From positions 1 through 16,045 of the forward strand of contig DISD01000032.1 of assembly GCA_002435715.1 (NCBI GenBank): a stretch of 16,045 bases of DNA, read 5' to 3'. Both the position numbers and the translations under genes were made by a program. Origin of the DNA: Rhodospirillaceae bacterium UBA6219 (GTDB lineage: Bacteria > Pseudomonadota > Alphaproteobacteria > Rhodospirillales > Magnetospirillaceae). Below the pieces are notes generated by a model. That model was given only the letters and a program-made list of their open reading frames with translations, was not told where the DNA came from and searched no databases. Positions 8,017-15,969 of this stretch are shown piece after piece (within the stretch, counting starts at the first letter, position 1; every line of letters begins with the position of its first letter).

Positions 8017-9897
8017 ATGAGCGAGGCACCTTCCGCTTCCCCTTCCAGCGATCCCGCGCCGCCAGCGGCGCGATCGGCGGGGAATTTCTTCCGTCAATTC
8101 GTCACCTTGTCGGCGCCTTACTGGAATTCGGAAGAAAAGCTGAAGGTTCGGCTGCTGACCGTCTTGCTGGTGGTGCTGACCATTTGTCAGGTGGGATCGC
8201 CCATTCTGATCAATCTGTGGAGCAAGCAGCTGTTCAACGCCCTGGAACAGCGCAATTTGGATCAGTTCCTGGCGATGATCCTGGCCCTGGCCGGCATCCT
8301 GGCCTTCGCCATGGGGGTGACCGCCACCCACATGGTGGTCAAGCGTCGGCTGCAGGTGGGGTGGCGGCAATGGCTGACCCGGCGGTTGTTGGACAATTGG
8401 ATGAACGAAGGGCGGCATTATCAGCTGTCCTATCTGCCCGGCGAACACGACAATCCCGACGGCCGTATCGCCGAAGACATCCGCAACGCCACCGAATCGG
8501 CCATCGATTTGGCCCATTCGCTGTTTTACAGCTTCCTGCTGCTGGCCAGCTTCACCCAGATCCTGTGGGTGTTGTCGGGCGTGGTGCAGGTCAAGCTGTT
8601 CGGGGTGGATTACGGCATCCCCGGCCACATGGTGTTCATTTCCTTCATCTATGCCGGGGCCGGGACCACGGCGGCGCTGTTGATCGGCCGCCCCTTGGTC
8701 AAGGCCGCCAACAAGCGCCAGACCAACGAAGCCAATTTCCGTTTCGGTTTGGTCCGGGTGCGCGAAAATTCCGAATCCATCGCCCTGATGCACGGCGAAA
8801 CCGACGAACGCCGTCGTTTGCGCAATCTGTTCACCGGGGTGATCACCGCCTGGGACCGTCAGACCTCGGCCCTGGCGCGGGTGTTTTTGTTTTCCAGCGG
8901 CTATTCGGTTCTGGCCACCGGCTTTCCCATCCTGATCACCGCGCCGCGTTACATCACCGGGTCCATCACCCTGGGCGAGCTGATGCAGATCGCCCAGGCC
9001 TTCCAACAGATGACGGCGGCTTTGTCCTGGCCGGTGGACAATCTGTCCAAGGCGGCGGAATGGAAGGCGTCGGTGGAACGGGTGCTGTCGCTGGAAAACG
9101 CCTTGGCCACGTTGAACAACGATCTGTCGTGCCGCGAGGACGGGCGGATCTGCCTGACCCCCACCGACCATGCGGTCCTGGCCTTCCGCGAATTGTGCAT
9201 CGCCAATCCCGACGGCACCGTGGTGGTTCGGGGGCTGGAGGCGGAAATCGCCAAGGGCGAGAAGGTGCTGATTTCCGGCGACCCGGTGGCTTCGGTCAAG
9301 CTGTTCAAGGTGGTGTCGGGATTGTGGCCCTGGGGATCGGGGCGCGTCGACCTGCCGTTCGACGGCACCATCGCCTTCCTGCCGGAACGGCCCTATATCC
9401 CCATCGGGTCCTTGCGCGGCGTGTTGTCCTATCCCAAGGACCCCGAAACCTACACCTTGGAAGAATACGGCGCCGCCCTGCAACGCGGGGGCTTGGGCCA
9501 TCTGGAACCGCGGCTGCGCGAACAGACCGCCTGGGAACAGATCCTGGCCCCGGCCGAACAGCAGGTTCTGGGCTTCACCCGCCTGTTGCTGAGCCGCCCC
9601 GATTGGGTGTTCCTGGAACACGCCACCTCGTCGCTGTCGCCGCAAAGCGAAGAAGAGATGATGCACATGCTGGAGCAGGAACTGCCCGGCGCCACGGTTC
9701 TGACCATCGGCCACAATCCGTCGCTGGAAGCTTTCCATCAGCGCAAGCTGACCCTGGAAACCACCCTGAACGGCCCGACTTTCATGCGCGAAACCAGCTT
9801 GCAACCCGTCGAACGCCGCCGCCGCATGACCTCCATGGATTTGCGCCATTGGCTGATCCACCCGCTGCGCCGCGCCGGCGAAAAGCCCCGGGACTAG
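8017..9897 (+). CDS. YddA/SbmA-type ABC exporter, fused permease-NBD with degenerate ATPase motifs
   Basis: This inner-membrane protein has 626 residues. A transmembrane domain of the ABC_membrane_2 type occupies about 25-345, with segments near 44-66, 84-106, 165-190, 203-225 and 287-310. It includes WRQWLTRRLLDNWM and HDNPDGRIAEDI, typical of YddA/SbmA/BacA. A nucleotide-binding domain occupies about 385-580. The NBD keeps its fold landmarks (GLWPWGSGR, RPYIPIGSLR, RLLLSRPDW, TIGHNPSL) but has lost function residues. The Walker A region reads SGDPVASVKLF (420-430). The Q-loop Gln is E457, the signature is LAPAEQQ (510-516), and Walker B/catalytic Glu is LEH (533-535). The D-loop Asp is S541. 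Only the H-loop H566 survives. I take ATG 8017; a GTG at 7978 would add 13 residues, and neither start has a strong ribosome site. Family substrates include peptides and cobalamin; the substrate here is unknown. Confidence 0.9.
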   Translation: MSEAPSASPSSDPAPPAARSAGNFFRQFVTLSAPYWNSEEKLKVRLLTVLLVVLTICQVGSPILINLWSKQLFNALEQRNLDQFLAMILALAGILAFAMGVTATHMVVKRRLQVGWRQWLTRRLLDNWMNEGRHYQLSYLPGEHDNPDGRIAEDIRNATESAIDLAHSLFYSFLLLASFTQILWVLSGVVQVKLFGVDYGIPGHMVFISFIYAGAGTTAALLIGRPLVKAANKRQTNEANFRFGLVRVRENSESIALMHGETDERRRLRNLFTGVITAWDRQTSALARVFLFSSGYSVLATGFPILITAPRYITGSITLGELMQIAQAFQQMTAALSWPVDNLSKAAEWKASVERVLSLENALATLNNDLSCREDGRICLTPTDHAVLAFRELCIANPDGTVVVRGLEAEIAKGEKVLISGDPVASVKLFKVVSGLWPWGSGRVDLPFDGTIAFLPERPYIPIGSLRGVLSYPKDPETYTLEEYGAALQRGGLGHLEPRLREQTAWEQILAPAEQQVLGFTRLLLSRPDWVFLEHATSSLSPQSEEEMMHMLEQELPGATVLTIGHNPSLEAFHQRKLTLETTLNGPTFMRETSLQPVERRRRMTSMDLRHWLIHPLRRAGEKPRD

Positions 9898-9901
9898 TCG
9901 G

Positions 9902-11188
9902 ATGACGGGCGCCGCCGGCCCCTGGTTGCAGCAAGCCGCCCGCCAGTTGAACGGCGGCGATTTCACCGGCGCCTGGAATTCCTACATGGCGGCCTTGCAG
10001 GCCGAACCGGGCAACGACCAAGCCTGGTTGGGCCTGGGGCTGGCCGCCTTGCTGCGCCGGGATTGGGCGGCCATCGTCGGTTTGGCGGATCGTCGCCAAG
10101 CCCGGACCGGCGACGGCTTCGCCTGGTTCCACGACGTGACTTCCTCTGCCATGGGCTATGGGCTTGGCGTTCTAGTGGAAGTATTGGGAAACCATCTGGA
10201 CCCGAGCTCGACCTATGCCGTGTCGCAGCTTTATCACGCCGCCTGCGCCCGCTTGCAGGCCGATGACGAAGACGGCGCCTTCGTTTTATTGAATCGTCTG
10301 AAACCGCTGTTGGCGCAACATCGCGACAGCCTGCCCAACGGTCCCGGCGACCGTTTCAACATCGCCTGGCGGCAGGCCACCTTGGTGGAAGACGGCGATT
10401 ACCCAGACACTTTGTCCCCGTCGTTGCTGAACAGCCGGGCGGCGGATTTGCCCGAACCACGCCTGGTGGGGACATGGGGCGATGGCGACACCGCCGAATA
10501 CGTGCTGCTGGCCGCCTGCGACGGCAAATACCTGGATCGCTTCGGCGCCGATTATCTGGACTCGGCGGCGCGCATGGGGCCGGGGGGCTTGGTTCACCTG
10601 CATGTGGTGGAAGCCGACGACGATGCGGTGGCCGACTTTTGCCAATTGGCGGCACGGGCCGGAATGGCGGTGGCGGTCAGCGTCGAAGGCGCCAATCCGT
10701 GGCGCAGCGGCGCCTATTACGCCTGTTCGCGCTTTCTGGTGGCCGCTTGGGTCAAGGCGCAGCACGGCGGCAAGCCGCTGATGGCCACCGACATCGACAT
10801 CCGCTTTATCCGGCCGCTGGCCGAATTGGTGGAACTGGCGCGCCCCTTCGCCTTCGCTTCTTTCCTGTATGAAGCCGGTCTGGGGCCGGCCTCGCGCTTG
10901 CCGGCGGTGTGGACGTGGTTCGCCGGCCCGGACGGCGATGCCATGTTGGACAGTTTGCGCAAGGTGTTGCTGTCCAAGCTGGACGTGCCGTGGCCGCATA
11001 ATTGGATGCTGGATCAGGCCGGATTGATGTGCGCGCGGCGTTGGTTGCGTCGCGCCCGTCCCGCCGCCGCCATCGGCGAAGTCAACCGGCTGGGGGATCG
11101 GCGCTATTTCACCGATTTCCTGGAATGTCGCGGCGACGAGGACGACAAGGCGGCGTTGATCCGCCAGGCCGGTCAGTCCCCGTCATGA
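9902..11188 (+). CDS. TPR protein with a glycosyltransferase-like C-terminal domain
   Basis: This encodes 428 residues. About residues 8-55 form a TPR-like helix pair (GGDFTGAWNSYMAALQAEPG, NDQAWLGLGLAALLRRDW). The middle is helical. From about 198 the chain resembles a GT-A nucleotide-sugar domain: VLLAACDGKYLDRFGADYL, then VHLHVVEADD, YYACSRFLVAAWV, and a DxD-type motif D297-I298-D299 in MATDIDIRFIRPL, which would hold the metal and nucleotide-sugar. There is no signal peptide, so it is probably cytosolic. The ATG follows the exporter stop by four bases with no independent ribosome site, which suggests translational coupling and a shared task. No close family is recognised by eye. The transferase assignment is inferred from motif pattern only; a non-catalytic GT-like protein is possible. 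Confidence 0.8.
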   Translation: MTGAAGPWLQQAARQLNGGDFTGAWNSYMAALQAEPGNDQAWLGLGLAALLRRDWAAIVGLADRRQARTGDGFAWFHDVTSSAMGYGLGVLVEVLGNHLDPSSTYAVSQLYHAACARLQADDEDGAFVLLNRLKPLLAQHRDSLPNGPGDRFNIAWRQATLVEDGDYPDTLSPSLLNSRAADLPEPRLVGTWGDGDTAEYVLLAACDGKYLDRFGADYLDSAARMGPGGLVHLHVVEADDDAVADFCQLAARAGMAVAVSVEGANPWRSGAYYACSRFLVAAWVKAQHGGKPLMATDIDIRFIRPLAELVELARPFAFASFLYEAGLGPASRLPAVWTWFAGPDGDAMLDSLRKVLLSKLDVPWPHNWMLDQAGLMCARRWLRRARPAAAIGEVNRLGDRRYFTDFLECRGDEDDKAALIRQAGQSPS

Positions 11189-11191
11189 CGG
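11180..11191. repeat. Palindrome across two convergent stop codons
   Basis: CCGTCATGACGG is a perfect 12-base palindrome. Its centre TCATGA holds the stop of the plus-strand TPR gene (TGA) and the stop of the minus-strand kinase (TCA read as TGA) back to back. No T-run flanks it. It may be coincidental. Confidence 0.4.
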
Positions 11192-13885
11192 CGGCTGACG
11201 GGGCAGGGTGACCGTGAAGACGGCGCCGCCCTGGGGGCCGTTTTCCGCCCAGATGCGCCCGCCCAAATGCTCGACGATGGTCTTCGAGATGGCCAATCCC
11301 AAGCCGGTGCCCTTGGGCTTGTTGGTCATGGTGTCGCCCACCTGCAAAAAGCGGTCGAAGACTTTTTCCAAGGAATCGGATGGCAAGCCGGTGCCGTTGT
11401 CGGCGACCCGCAGACGAAGGCCGTCGCCGTCCGCCGCCAAGCCGAGGGACACCCGGCCGCTGCCCGGTTCGACGAATTTCACCGCGTTGGACAACAGGTT
11501 CAGCACCACCTGCATGAACTTGTCGGCGTCGGTGTCCATTTCGGGCAGGTCGGCCAGATCGGTTTCTAAGGTCACCCCTTTGTCCTCGAAAAGCGCATGG
11601 GTGGCGGCGATGCTGTCTTCCACCAAGGCGCGGGGGCTGGCGGGCCGGATGGTCCAGGTCATGCGCCCCGATTCCAGCTTGGCCATGTCGAGGACCTGAT
11701 TGATCAGCCGGGTCAGGCGCTCGCTTTCCTTGATGACGATGGACAGGAATTCCTGGCGTTGGTCCGGGTTCATTTCCGGATTGTCGAACAGGATTTCCGA
11801 AAACGAGCGGATCGAGGTCAGCGGCGTGCGCAATTCGTGGGTGACGGTGGATATGAAGTCGTCCTTCATATGGTCCAGTTCCTGCAGCCGCTTGTTGGCG
11901 TCCTTCAGTTCGGCGGTGGCGGCTTCCAGGCGCTGGGAATAGGCGATGACCTGGCTGGCTTCGTCCAGGATCTCCATCACCTCGTCCAGGCCCACCACCT
12001 CGCCCTTGGACACCGAGGCGACCATGACCCGGGCGGAAGCGGTGCCGATGGCGCCGGCCAGCAAGGTTTCCGCCATGTCGACCAGATCGGGATCAGCCTC
12101 GGACAAGTTGTTCAGGTCGATGCCGCGTTGCCCGGCCCATTGGGCGAAGGCGCGGTCGGCGCCGTCCAGCCCGACGAAGCGCACGCACAGCGCCCGCAAT
12201 TCCGCCACCGAGGCGGTGCCGCGCCAGAACCGCGACCGCCCGTGGGCCGGGCCGGTGGGGCGCAGCGCGTCGACGAACAAAGACGCCTGGATGCGTTCCA
12301 GGGCGGTATGGCCGGTCAACAGCGACACCAGCACATAGGCGCCGATATTGGCCAGCATGCTCCACACCAGGGAATGGGTCACCGGTTCCAGCCCCGACAG
12401 GCCGAACAGGGCGTAAGGTTTCAGGAACTCGATGCCGGCCAGACCCTGCTCGGCGAATTCCACCGGCAACCAGCCGGAGCGGGCGAAATTGGGCAAAAGC
12501 AGGGTGTAAAGCCAGATGGCGAAGCCGGCCAGCAGCCCGGCCAGGGCACCTTTTTCGGTGGCGCCTTTCCACAAGATGCCGCCGATCAAGGCGGGGGCGA
12601 ATTGGGCGGCGGCGGCGAAACTGGTCAGGCCGATGGTGGCCAAGGCATAGGAATCGCCGATCAGCCGCACATAGGCATAGCCCAGCAGGATCACCACGGC
12701 CATGGTGACGCGCCGGATGCCCAGCAACAGACCCGACAGATCGGCGCGGCTTGACAGGCCCAACCAGCGCAGGCGCAGCAAGAGCGGCATCACCAGGTCG
12801 TTGCACACCATGGTGGACAGCGCGATGGTCTCGACGATGACCATGCTGGCCGCCGCCGACAGCCCGCCCAGGAACACCAGCAGGGTCAGGGCCTCGGCGC
12901 CCTGGCTCAGCGGCAGGGCCAAAACGTAAAGGTCGGGCGACACCGAATCGCCAAAGGCCATACGCCCGGCCAGGGCCACCGGCAACACGAAGATGTTGAT
13001 GGCCAACAGGTAAAGCGGGAACAGCCACACCATGCGGTCCACGTGGTGGCGATTGGTGTTTTCCACCACCGTGACCTGGAACTGGCGCGGCAGACAGGTG
13101 AAGGCCAGCATGGACAGCACCACCAGCGCCACCCAATCGCCATAGGCCGAGCCCTGGAGGGTGAACAATCGGCGCAGATCGGGATTGTCGGCGGCCTTCA
13201 GAAAGATGTCGGCGAAGCCGTCATGCAGGTGGTAGGTGACGAAGGCCCCCACCGCCAGGAAGGCCACCAGCTTGATCACCGATTCGAAGGCGATGGCCAA
13301 CACCATGCCCTGATGGTGTTCCGAGGCGTCGATATGGCGGGTGCCGAACAGGATGGCGAAAGCGGCCAGGAACAACGCCACCAGCAGCACGGTGTCGCCC
13401 AGCACCGGAATGGTGGTGATGGGCGACGACACGTTGGGCCAGTCCAGCACGGCGGTCAGGGTGGTGGACACCGCTTTCAGTTGCAACGAGATGTAGGGCA
13501 TGATGCCGGCCACCGCGATGATGGTGACGATGCCGCCCAGGACCGGGCTTTTGCCATAGCGGGCCGAAATGAAATCGGCGATCGACGTGATGCGGTGGGT
13601 GCGGCCGATATGCACCATCTTGCCGATGATGACGCTGGACAACGCCACCACCAATGTCGGTCCCAGATAGATGGGTAAAAAGGCCAGACCACCTTGCGCG
13701 GCCCGGCCGACGCTGCCGTAAAAGGTCCAAGAGGTGCAAAACACCGCCATGGACAGCACATAGGTGGTGGGATTGTCGATCAGCGACCGCCCCTGGGCGG
13801 CGCGACGGTCGCCGATCCAGGCGATGGCGAACAGCATCAGAAGATAGGCGATGGAGATGGCGACCACCACCGGCCCGGAAATCAT
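11183..13885 (-). CDS. CbrA-like sodium/solute symporter - histidine kinase
   Basis: The protein has 900 residues. Residues 1-525 form an SSS-family transporter with about 13 membrane helices, opening with the CbrA-type signature FCTSWTFYGSVGRAAQGG (49-66). Residues 545-625 fit the STAC linker domain (FWRGTASVAELRALCVRF ... LLAGAIGTASARVMVASV). A coiled coil (630-675) leads to the HisKA domain with phosphoacceptor H683 in THELRTPL. The ATPase domain has N-box NLLSNAVKF from 796, DNGTGLP at 829-835 and GTGLGLAIS at 859-867; all are intact. No PAS domain is evident between STAC and HisKA, although related CbrA proteins often have one. The kinase should sense or transport a solute and phosphorylate a response regulator, plausibly the one cut by the right edge. 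Its ATG overlaps the upstream TGA and has GGGAGG six bases before it. The solute is unknown, and so is the target regulon. Confidence 0.95.
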   Translation of the reverse strand: MISGPVVVAISIAYLLMLFAIAWIGDRRAAQGRSLIDNPTTYVLSMAVFCTSWTFYGSVGRAAQGGLAFLPIYLGPTLVVALSSVIIGKMVHIGRTHRITSIADFISARYGKSPVLGGIVTIIAVAGIMPYISLQLKAVSTTLTAVLDWPNVSSPITTIPVLGDTVLLVALFLAAFAILFGTRHIDASEHHQGMVLAIAFESVIKLVAFLAVGAFVTYHLHDGFADIFLKAADNPDLRRLFTLQGSAYGDWVALVVLSMLAFTCLPRQFQVTVVENTNRHHVDRMVWLFPLYLLAINIFVLPVALAGRMAFGDSVSPDLYVLALPLSQGAEALTLLVFLGGLSAAASMVIVETIALSTMVCNDLVMPLLLRLRWLGLSSRADLSGLLLGIRRVTMAVVILLGYAYVRLIGDSYALATIGLTSFAAAAQFAPALIGGILWKGATEKGALAGLLAGFAIWLYTLLLPNFARSGWLPVEFAEQGLAGIEFLKPYALFGLSGLEPVTHSLVWSMLANIGAYVLVSLLTGHTALERIQASLFVDALRPTGPAHGRSRFWRGTASVAELRALCVRFVGLDGADRAFAQWAGQRGIDLNNLSEADPDLVDMAETLLAGAIGTASARVMVASVSKGEVVGLDEVMEILDEASQVIAYSQRLEAATAELKDANKRLQELDHMKDDFISTVTHELRTPLTSIRSFSEILFDNPEMNPDQRQEFLSIVIKESERLTRLINQVLDMAKLESGRMTWTIRPASPRALVEDSIAATHALFEDKGVTLETDLADLPEMDTDADKFMQVVLNLLSNAVKFVEPGSGRVSLGLAADGDGLRLRVADNGTGLPSDSLEKVFDRFLQVGDTMTNKPKGTGLGLAISKTIVEHLGGRIWAENGPQGGAVFTVTLPRQPPS

Positions 13886-14118
13886 CGCGGCCTCCCGTCA
13901 TCGTCGGGTTTGCCTTCCACCACCAGGGCCAGGACGACGATCAGCGCCAGCCAGCCGCCGAACAGCCACAGCACCAAGACCGGTATGCCGCCGACCAGCG
14001 CGTCGCGGGAAGCGACATTCAACAGTGGCGGCAGGAACAGCGCCAATCCCAACAGGAAGGCCGCGGCCAGACGTTCCGGCTTGCCGCTGGGCCGGGTCAG
14101 CCGCAGCCGCCGGCTCAT
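13882..14118 (-). CDS. Small two-helix membrane protein (CbrX-like position)
   Basis: The protein has 78 residues. A basic N-terminus (MSRRLRLTRPSGKPER) is followed by helix 1 (about 17-36, LAAAFLLGLALFLPPLLNVA) and helix 2 (about 46-67, PVLVLWLFGGWLALIVVLAL), then a charged tail GKPDDDGRPR. The positive-inside rule would put the N-terminus in the cytosol, and the acidic tail also, as a hairpin. Both ends overlap neighbours by ATGA (with the exonuclease gene at 14115-14118, the kinase at 13882-13885), so all three are translationally coupled. Small two-helix proteins encoded just before SSS transporters and CbrA kinases (CbrX in Pseudomonas, DUF4212-type subunits) are known. Its role here, probably an accessory subunit of the symporter domain, is inferred from position. 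Confidence 0.85.
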   Translation of the reverse strand: MSRRLRLTRPSGKPERLAAAFLLGLALFLPPLLNVASRDALVGGIPVLVLWLFGGWLALIVVLALVVEGKPDDDGRPR

Positions 14119-15956
14119 CCCTGGCCGCCCGAATGCAGCCAGTCCAGGCTGGCTTGGCTGACCTGGGCCAAAGTCCGCAGGCCTTTGGCTTCCAGGTACG
14201 GAATCAACCGGGCCAGGATTTCACCGGTCAACAGGGCGTCCGACTGGGCCGAACGATGGGGCAGGGGGGGGATTCCCAAGCGGTTGGCCACCGAATCCAG
14301 CGACAGGTCGTAACCGGGGTCGATCAGCGCCGCCAGGATCATGGTGTCCAGCACCGGTTGGCGCAGCGCCACCCCGCTTTCGCCCTGCGCCGCGTCCAGG
14401 AACATCAGGTCGAAGGCGACGTTGTGGCCGACCAGCACCGAATCGCGGGCGAAGGTGGCGAATTGCGGCAACACCACCGCCAAGGGCGGCTTGCCCTTGA
14501 CCATGGAATCGTCGATGCCGTGGAACTGGGTCGAGGCCGCGGGAATGGGCCGACCCGGATCGACCAGACGTTCGAACCCGTTGCCCGATTGCACCCGGCC
14601 GTTTTCCACCCGGACGGCGCCGATCTGCACCAGTCGGTCGCCCTGGTCGGGTCGCAGACCGGTGGTTTCGCAATCGAAGGCGACAAAGTCCAGCTTGGTC
14701 AAGGTCTCGGTGCGGCTGGTGCCGGGGCGCAAATGGCGCTCGATCAAATCCAGGTCGTGGACTTCCGGCCGTGGCTGACGCAGGGTTTCGCCGGCGACGA
14801 ATTGCGGGCGTTGGGGCGCCGGCAGCGGCACCCGCAGCACCGCCATGGCGCCGTTGCCGCGCTGGCTCCACGGTTCGCAATCGTGGCGCTCCAGGATTTC
14901 GCGCAGACTGTCCGGTCCGCTGCCGCATCTTTGGTCCAGCCACAAATCCACCATGGCGGCGGGAATCGGTTCGCCCTTCCACGCCAGGTCCACATAGACA
15001 CGACGATCGGCCAGCAGGGCTTCGAAGTCGAACTCGGTCAGCCCGCCGTCCCGGGCCAACAAGCGACCAAGACTGGTCAGGGCGTCCAGCAAGCCGGTGC
15101 CGTCGCCATGCAGCCACAGCGGAATGCCCACCATGTTCAAGCGAATACGTTCGGCTCCCAGCCGGCGGGCCAGGCAATTGAACAAATCCTGGGTATGGAG
15201 GTCGGTGGCCAGGGCTGGCGGGGCCGGCGGGTCGACCTCGGTTTCCAGCTTTTCCAGGGCGCGGCTGAGCGCCAGGCACTCTTCGCCGACCACTTGGTCG
15301 AAGGCGTTGCGTTCCGGGCCTTCCATTTCGGGGAAGGCGGCGATGGTTTCGGCGGCGGCGCGCAAATTGGCCAAAGGACGGCGCAAGTCGCGCAGTGCCT
15401 GTCGCCGGCGGGTGACCGCCCCTTGCGCCTCGGTGGTCAACGGGGTCAGGCCCAGCACGTAGAAGCCGTCGAACAAACGGATCTTGCCGCGCAACAAAGT
15501 GCCGCCGTCACTGGTGGCGCCGACGAAGCCGGTGCTGTCCCCCGGGCCCAAGCCGGTGATGGCGCGCAGCAGCGGCTCGGGGGGGAGTATCTGCGACAAC
15601 GGGGTGCCGGGCTCGATCCGGTGCCGGCCGGCCAGACTGGCGGCGGCCGGGTTGGCGCAGGCAAGACGGTGGGTGCCGGCATGGCAGACCAGGGCGGCGC
15701 CGGGATATTCGGCCAGCACCGCGTGCAGCCAGGCCGGGTCGTGTTCCGGCGCCGGGGGGGTGGGGGAAAGCGCCACGGGTGGTGCCGGTGGAACCGGCGC
15801 GCAGCGCCGCCACAGCATCAGCAGCAGCGCCAGGGGGACGATGCCGATTCCGGCCACCAGCGGCGCCGGGGCGGGAAGGCGCGAGGCCAAGGCGACCAGC
15901 AGCACCGACAGCGCGGTGGCACCGATCAACAGCGAGATTCGCGACCGTTCGCTCAT
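14115..15956 (-). CDS. Membrane-anchored pseudo-histidine-kinase fused to a DEDDh 3'-5' exonuclease
   Basis: The protein has 613 residues. Two N-terminal membrane helices (about 8-26 and 33-49) are followed by a Pro-rich linker (53-72) and a PAS-like segment (about 74-175, with AEYPGAALVCHAGTHRLACANPAAASLAG). A DHp-like helix, RDLRRPLANLRAAAE (189-203), has Arg where the His of HELRTPL should be. A HATPase-like region (about 252-380) ends in AMAVLRVPLP but lacks the DxGxG and GLGL boxes. The C-terminal DnaQ-like exonuclease (about 420-590) has Exo I D428 and E430 (FDCETTGL), Exo II D516 (HNVAFD), and Exo III H567 and D573 (HRSAQSD). The His to Asp spacing is one residue longer than usual. Nuclease activity is therefore plausible and kinase activity unlikely. 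GAGG lies five bases before the ATG. The gene follows a response regulator by 13 bases. Target nucleic acid and signal are unknown. Confidence 0.85.
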   Translation of the reverse strand: MSERSRISLLIGATALSVLLVALASRLPAPAPLVAGIGIVPLALLLMLWRRCAPVPPAPPVALSPTPPAPEHDPAWLHAVLAEYPGAALVCHAGTHRLACANPAAASLAGRHRIEPGTPLSQILPPEPLLRAITGLGPGDSTGFVGATSDGGTLLRGKIRLFDGFYVLGLTPLTTEAQGAVTRRRQALRDLRRPLANLRAAAETIAAFPEMEGPERNAFDQVVGEECLALSRALEKLETEVDPPAPPALATDLHTQDLFNCLARRLGAERIRLNMVGIPLWLHGDGTGLLDALTSLGRLLARDGGLTEFDFEALLADRRVYVDLAWKGEPIPAAMVDLWLDQRCGSGPDSLREILERHDCEPWSQRGNGAMAVLRVPLPAPQRPQFVAGETLRQPRPEVHDLDLIERHLRPGTSRTETLTKLDFVAFDCETTGLRPDQGDRLVQIGAVRVENGRVQSGNGFERLVDPGRPIPAASTQFHGIDDSMVKGKPPLAVVLPQFATFARDSVLVGHNVAFDLMFLDAAQGESGVALRQPVLDTMILAALIDPGYDLSLDSVANRLGIPPLPHRSAQSDALLTGEILARLIPYLEAKGLRTLAQVSQASLDWLHSGGQG

Positions 15957-15969
15957 GGCGACCTCGCGA

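Noticed and set aside
7862..8029. Upstream ATG (8029) for the metY fusion, adding 56 residues
   Set aside because: The extra residues do not resemble the CoA-binding family and overlap the divergent gene; GTG 7861 has a good ribosome site.
7708..9966. A 752-codon minus-strand frame over the exporter gene, and similar long frames at 6380-7930 and 13851-16034 (plus)
   Set aside because: They are antisense shadows of recognised proteins, show no domain motif and have biased composition.
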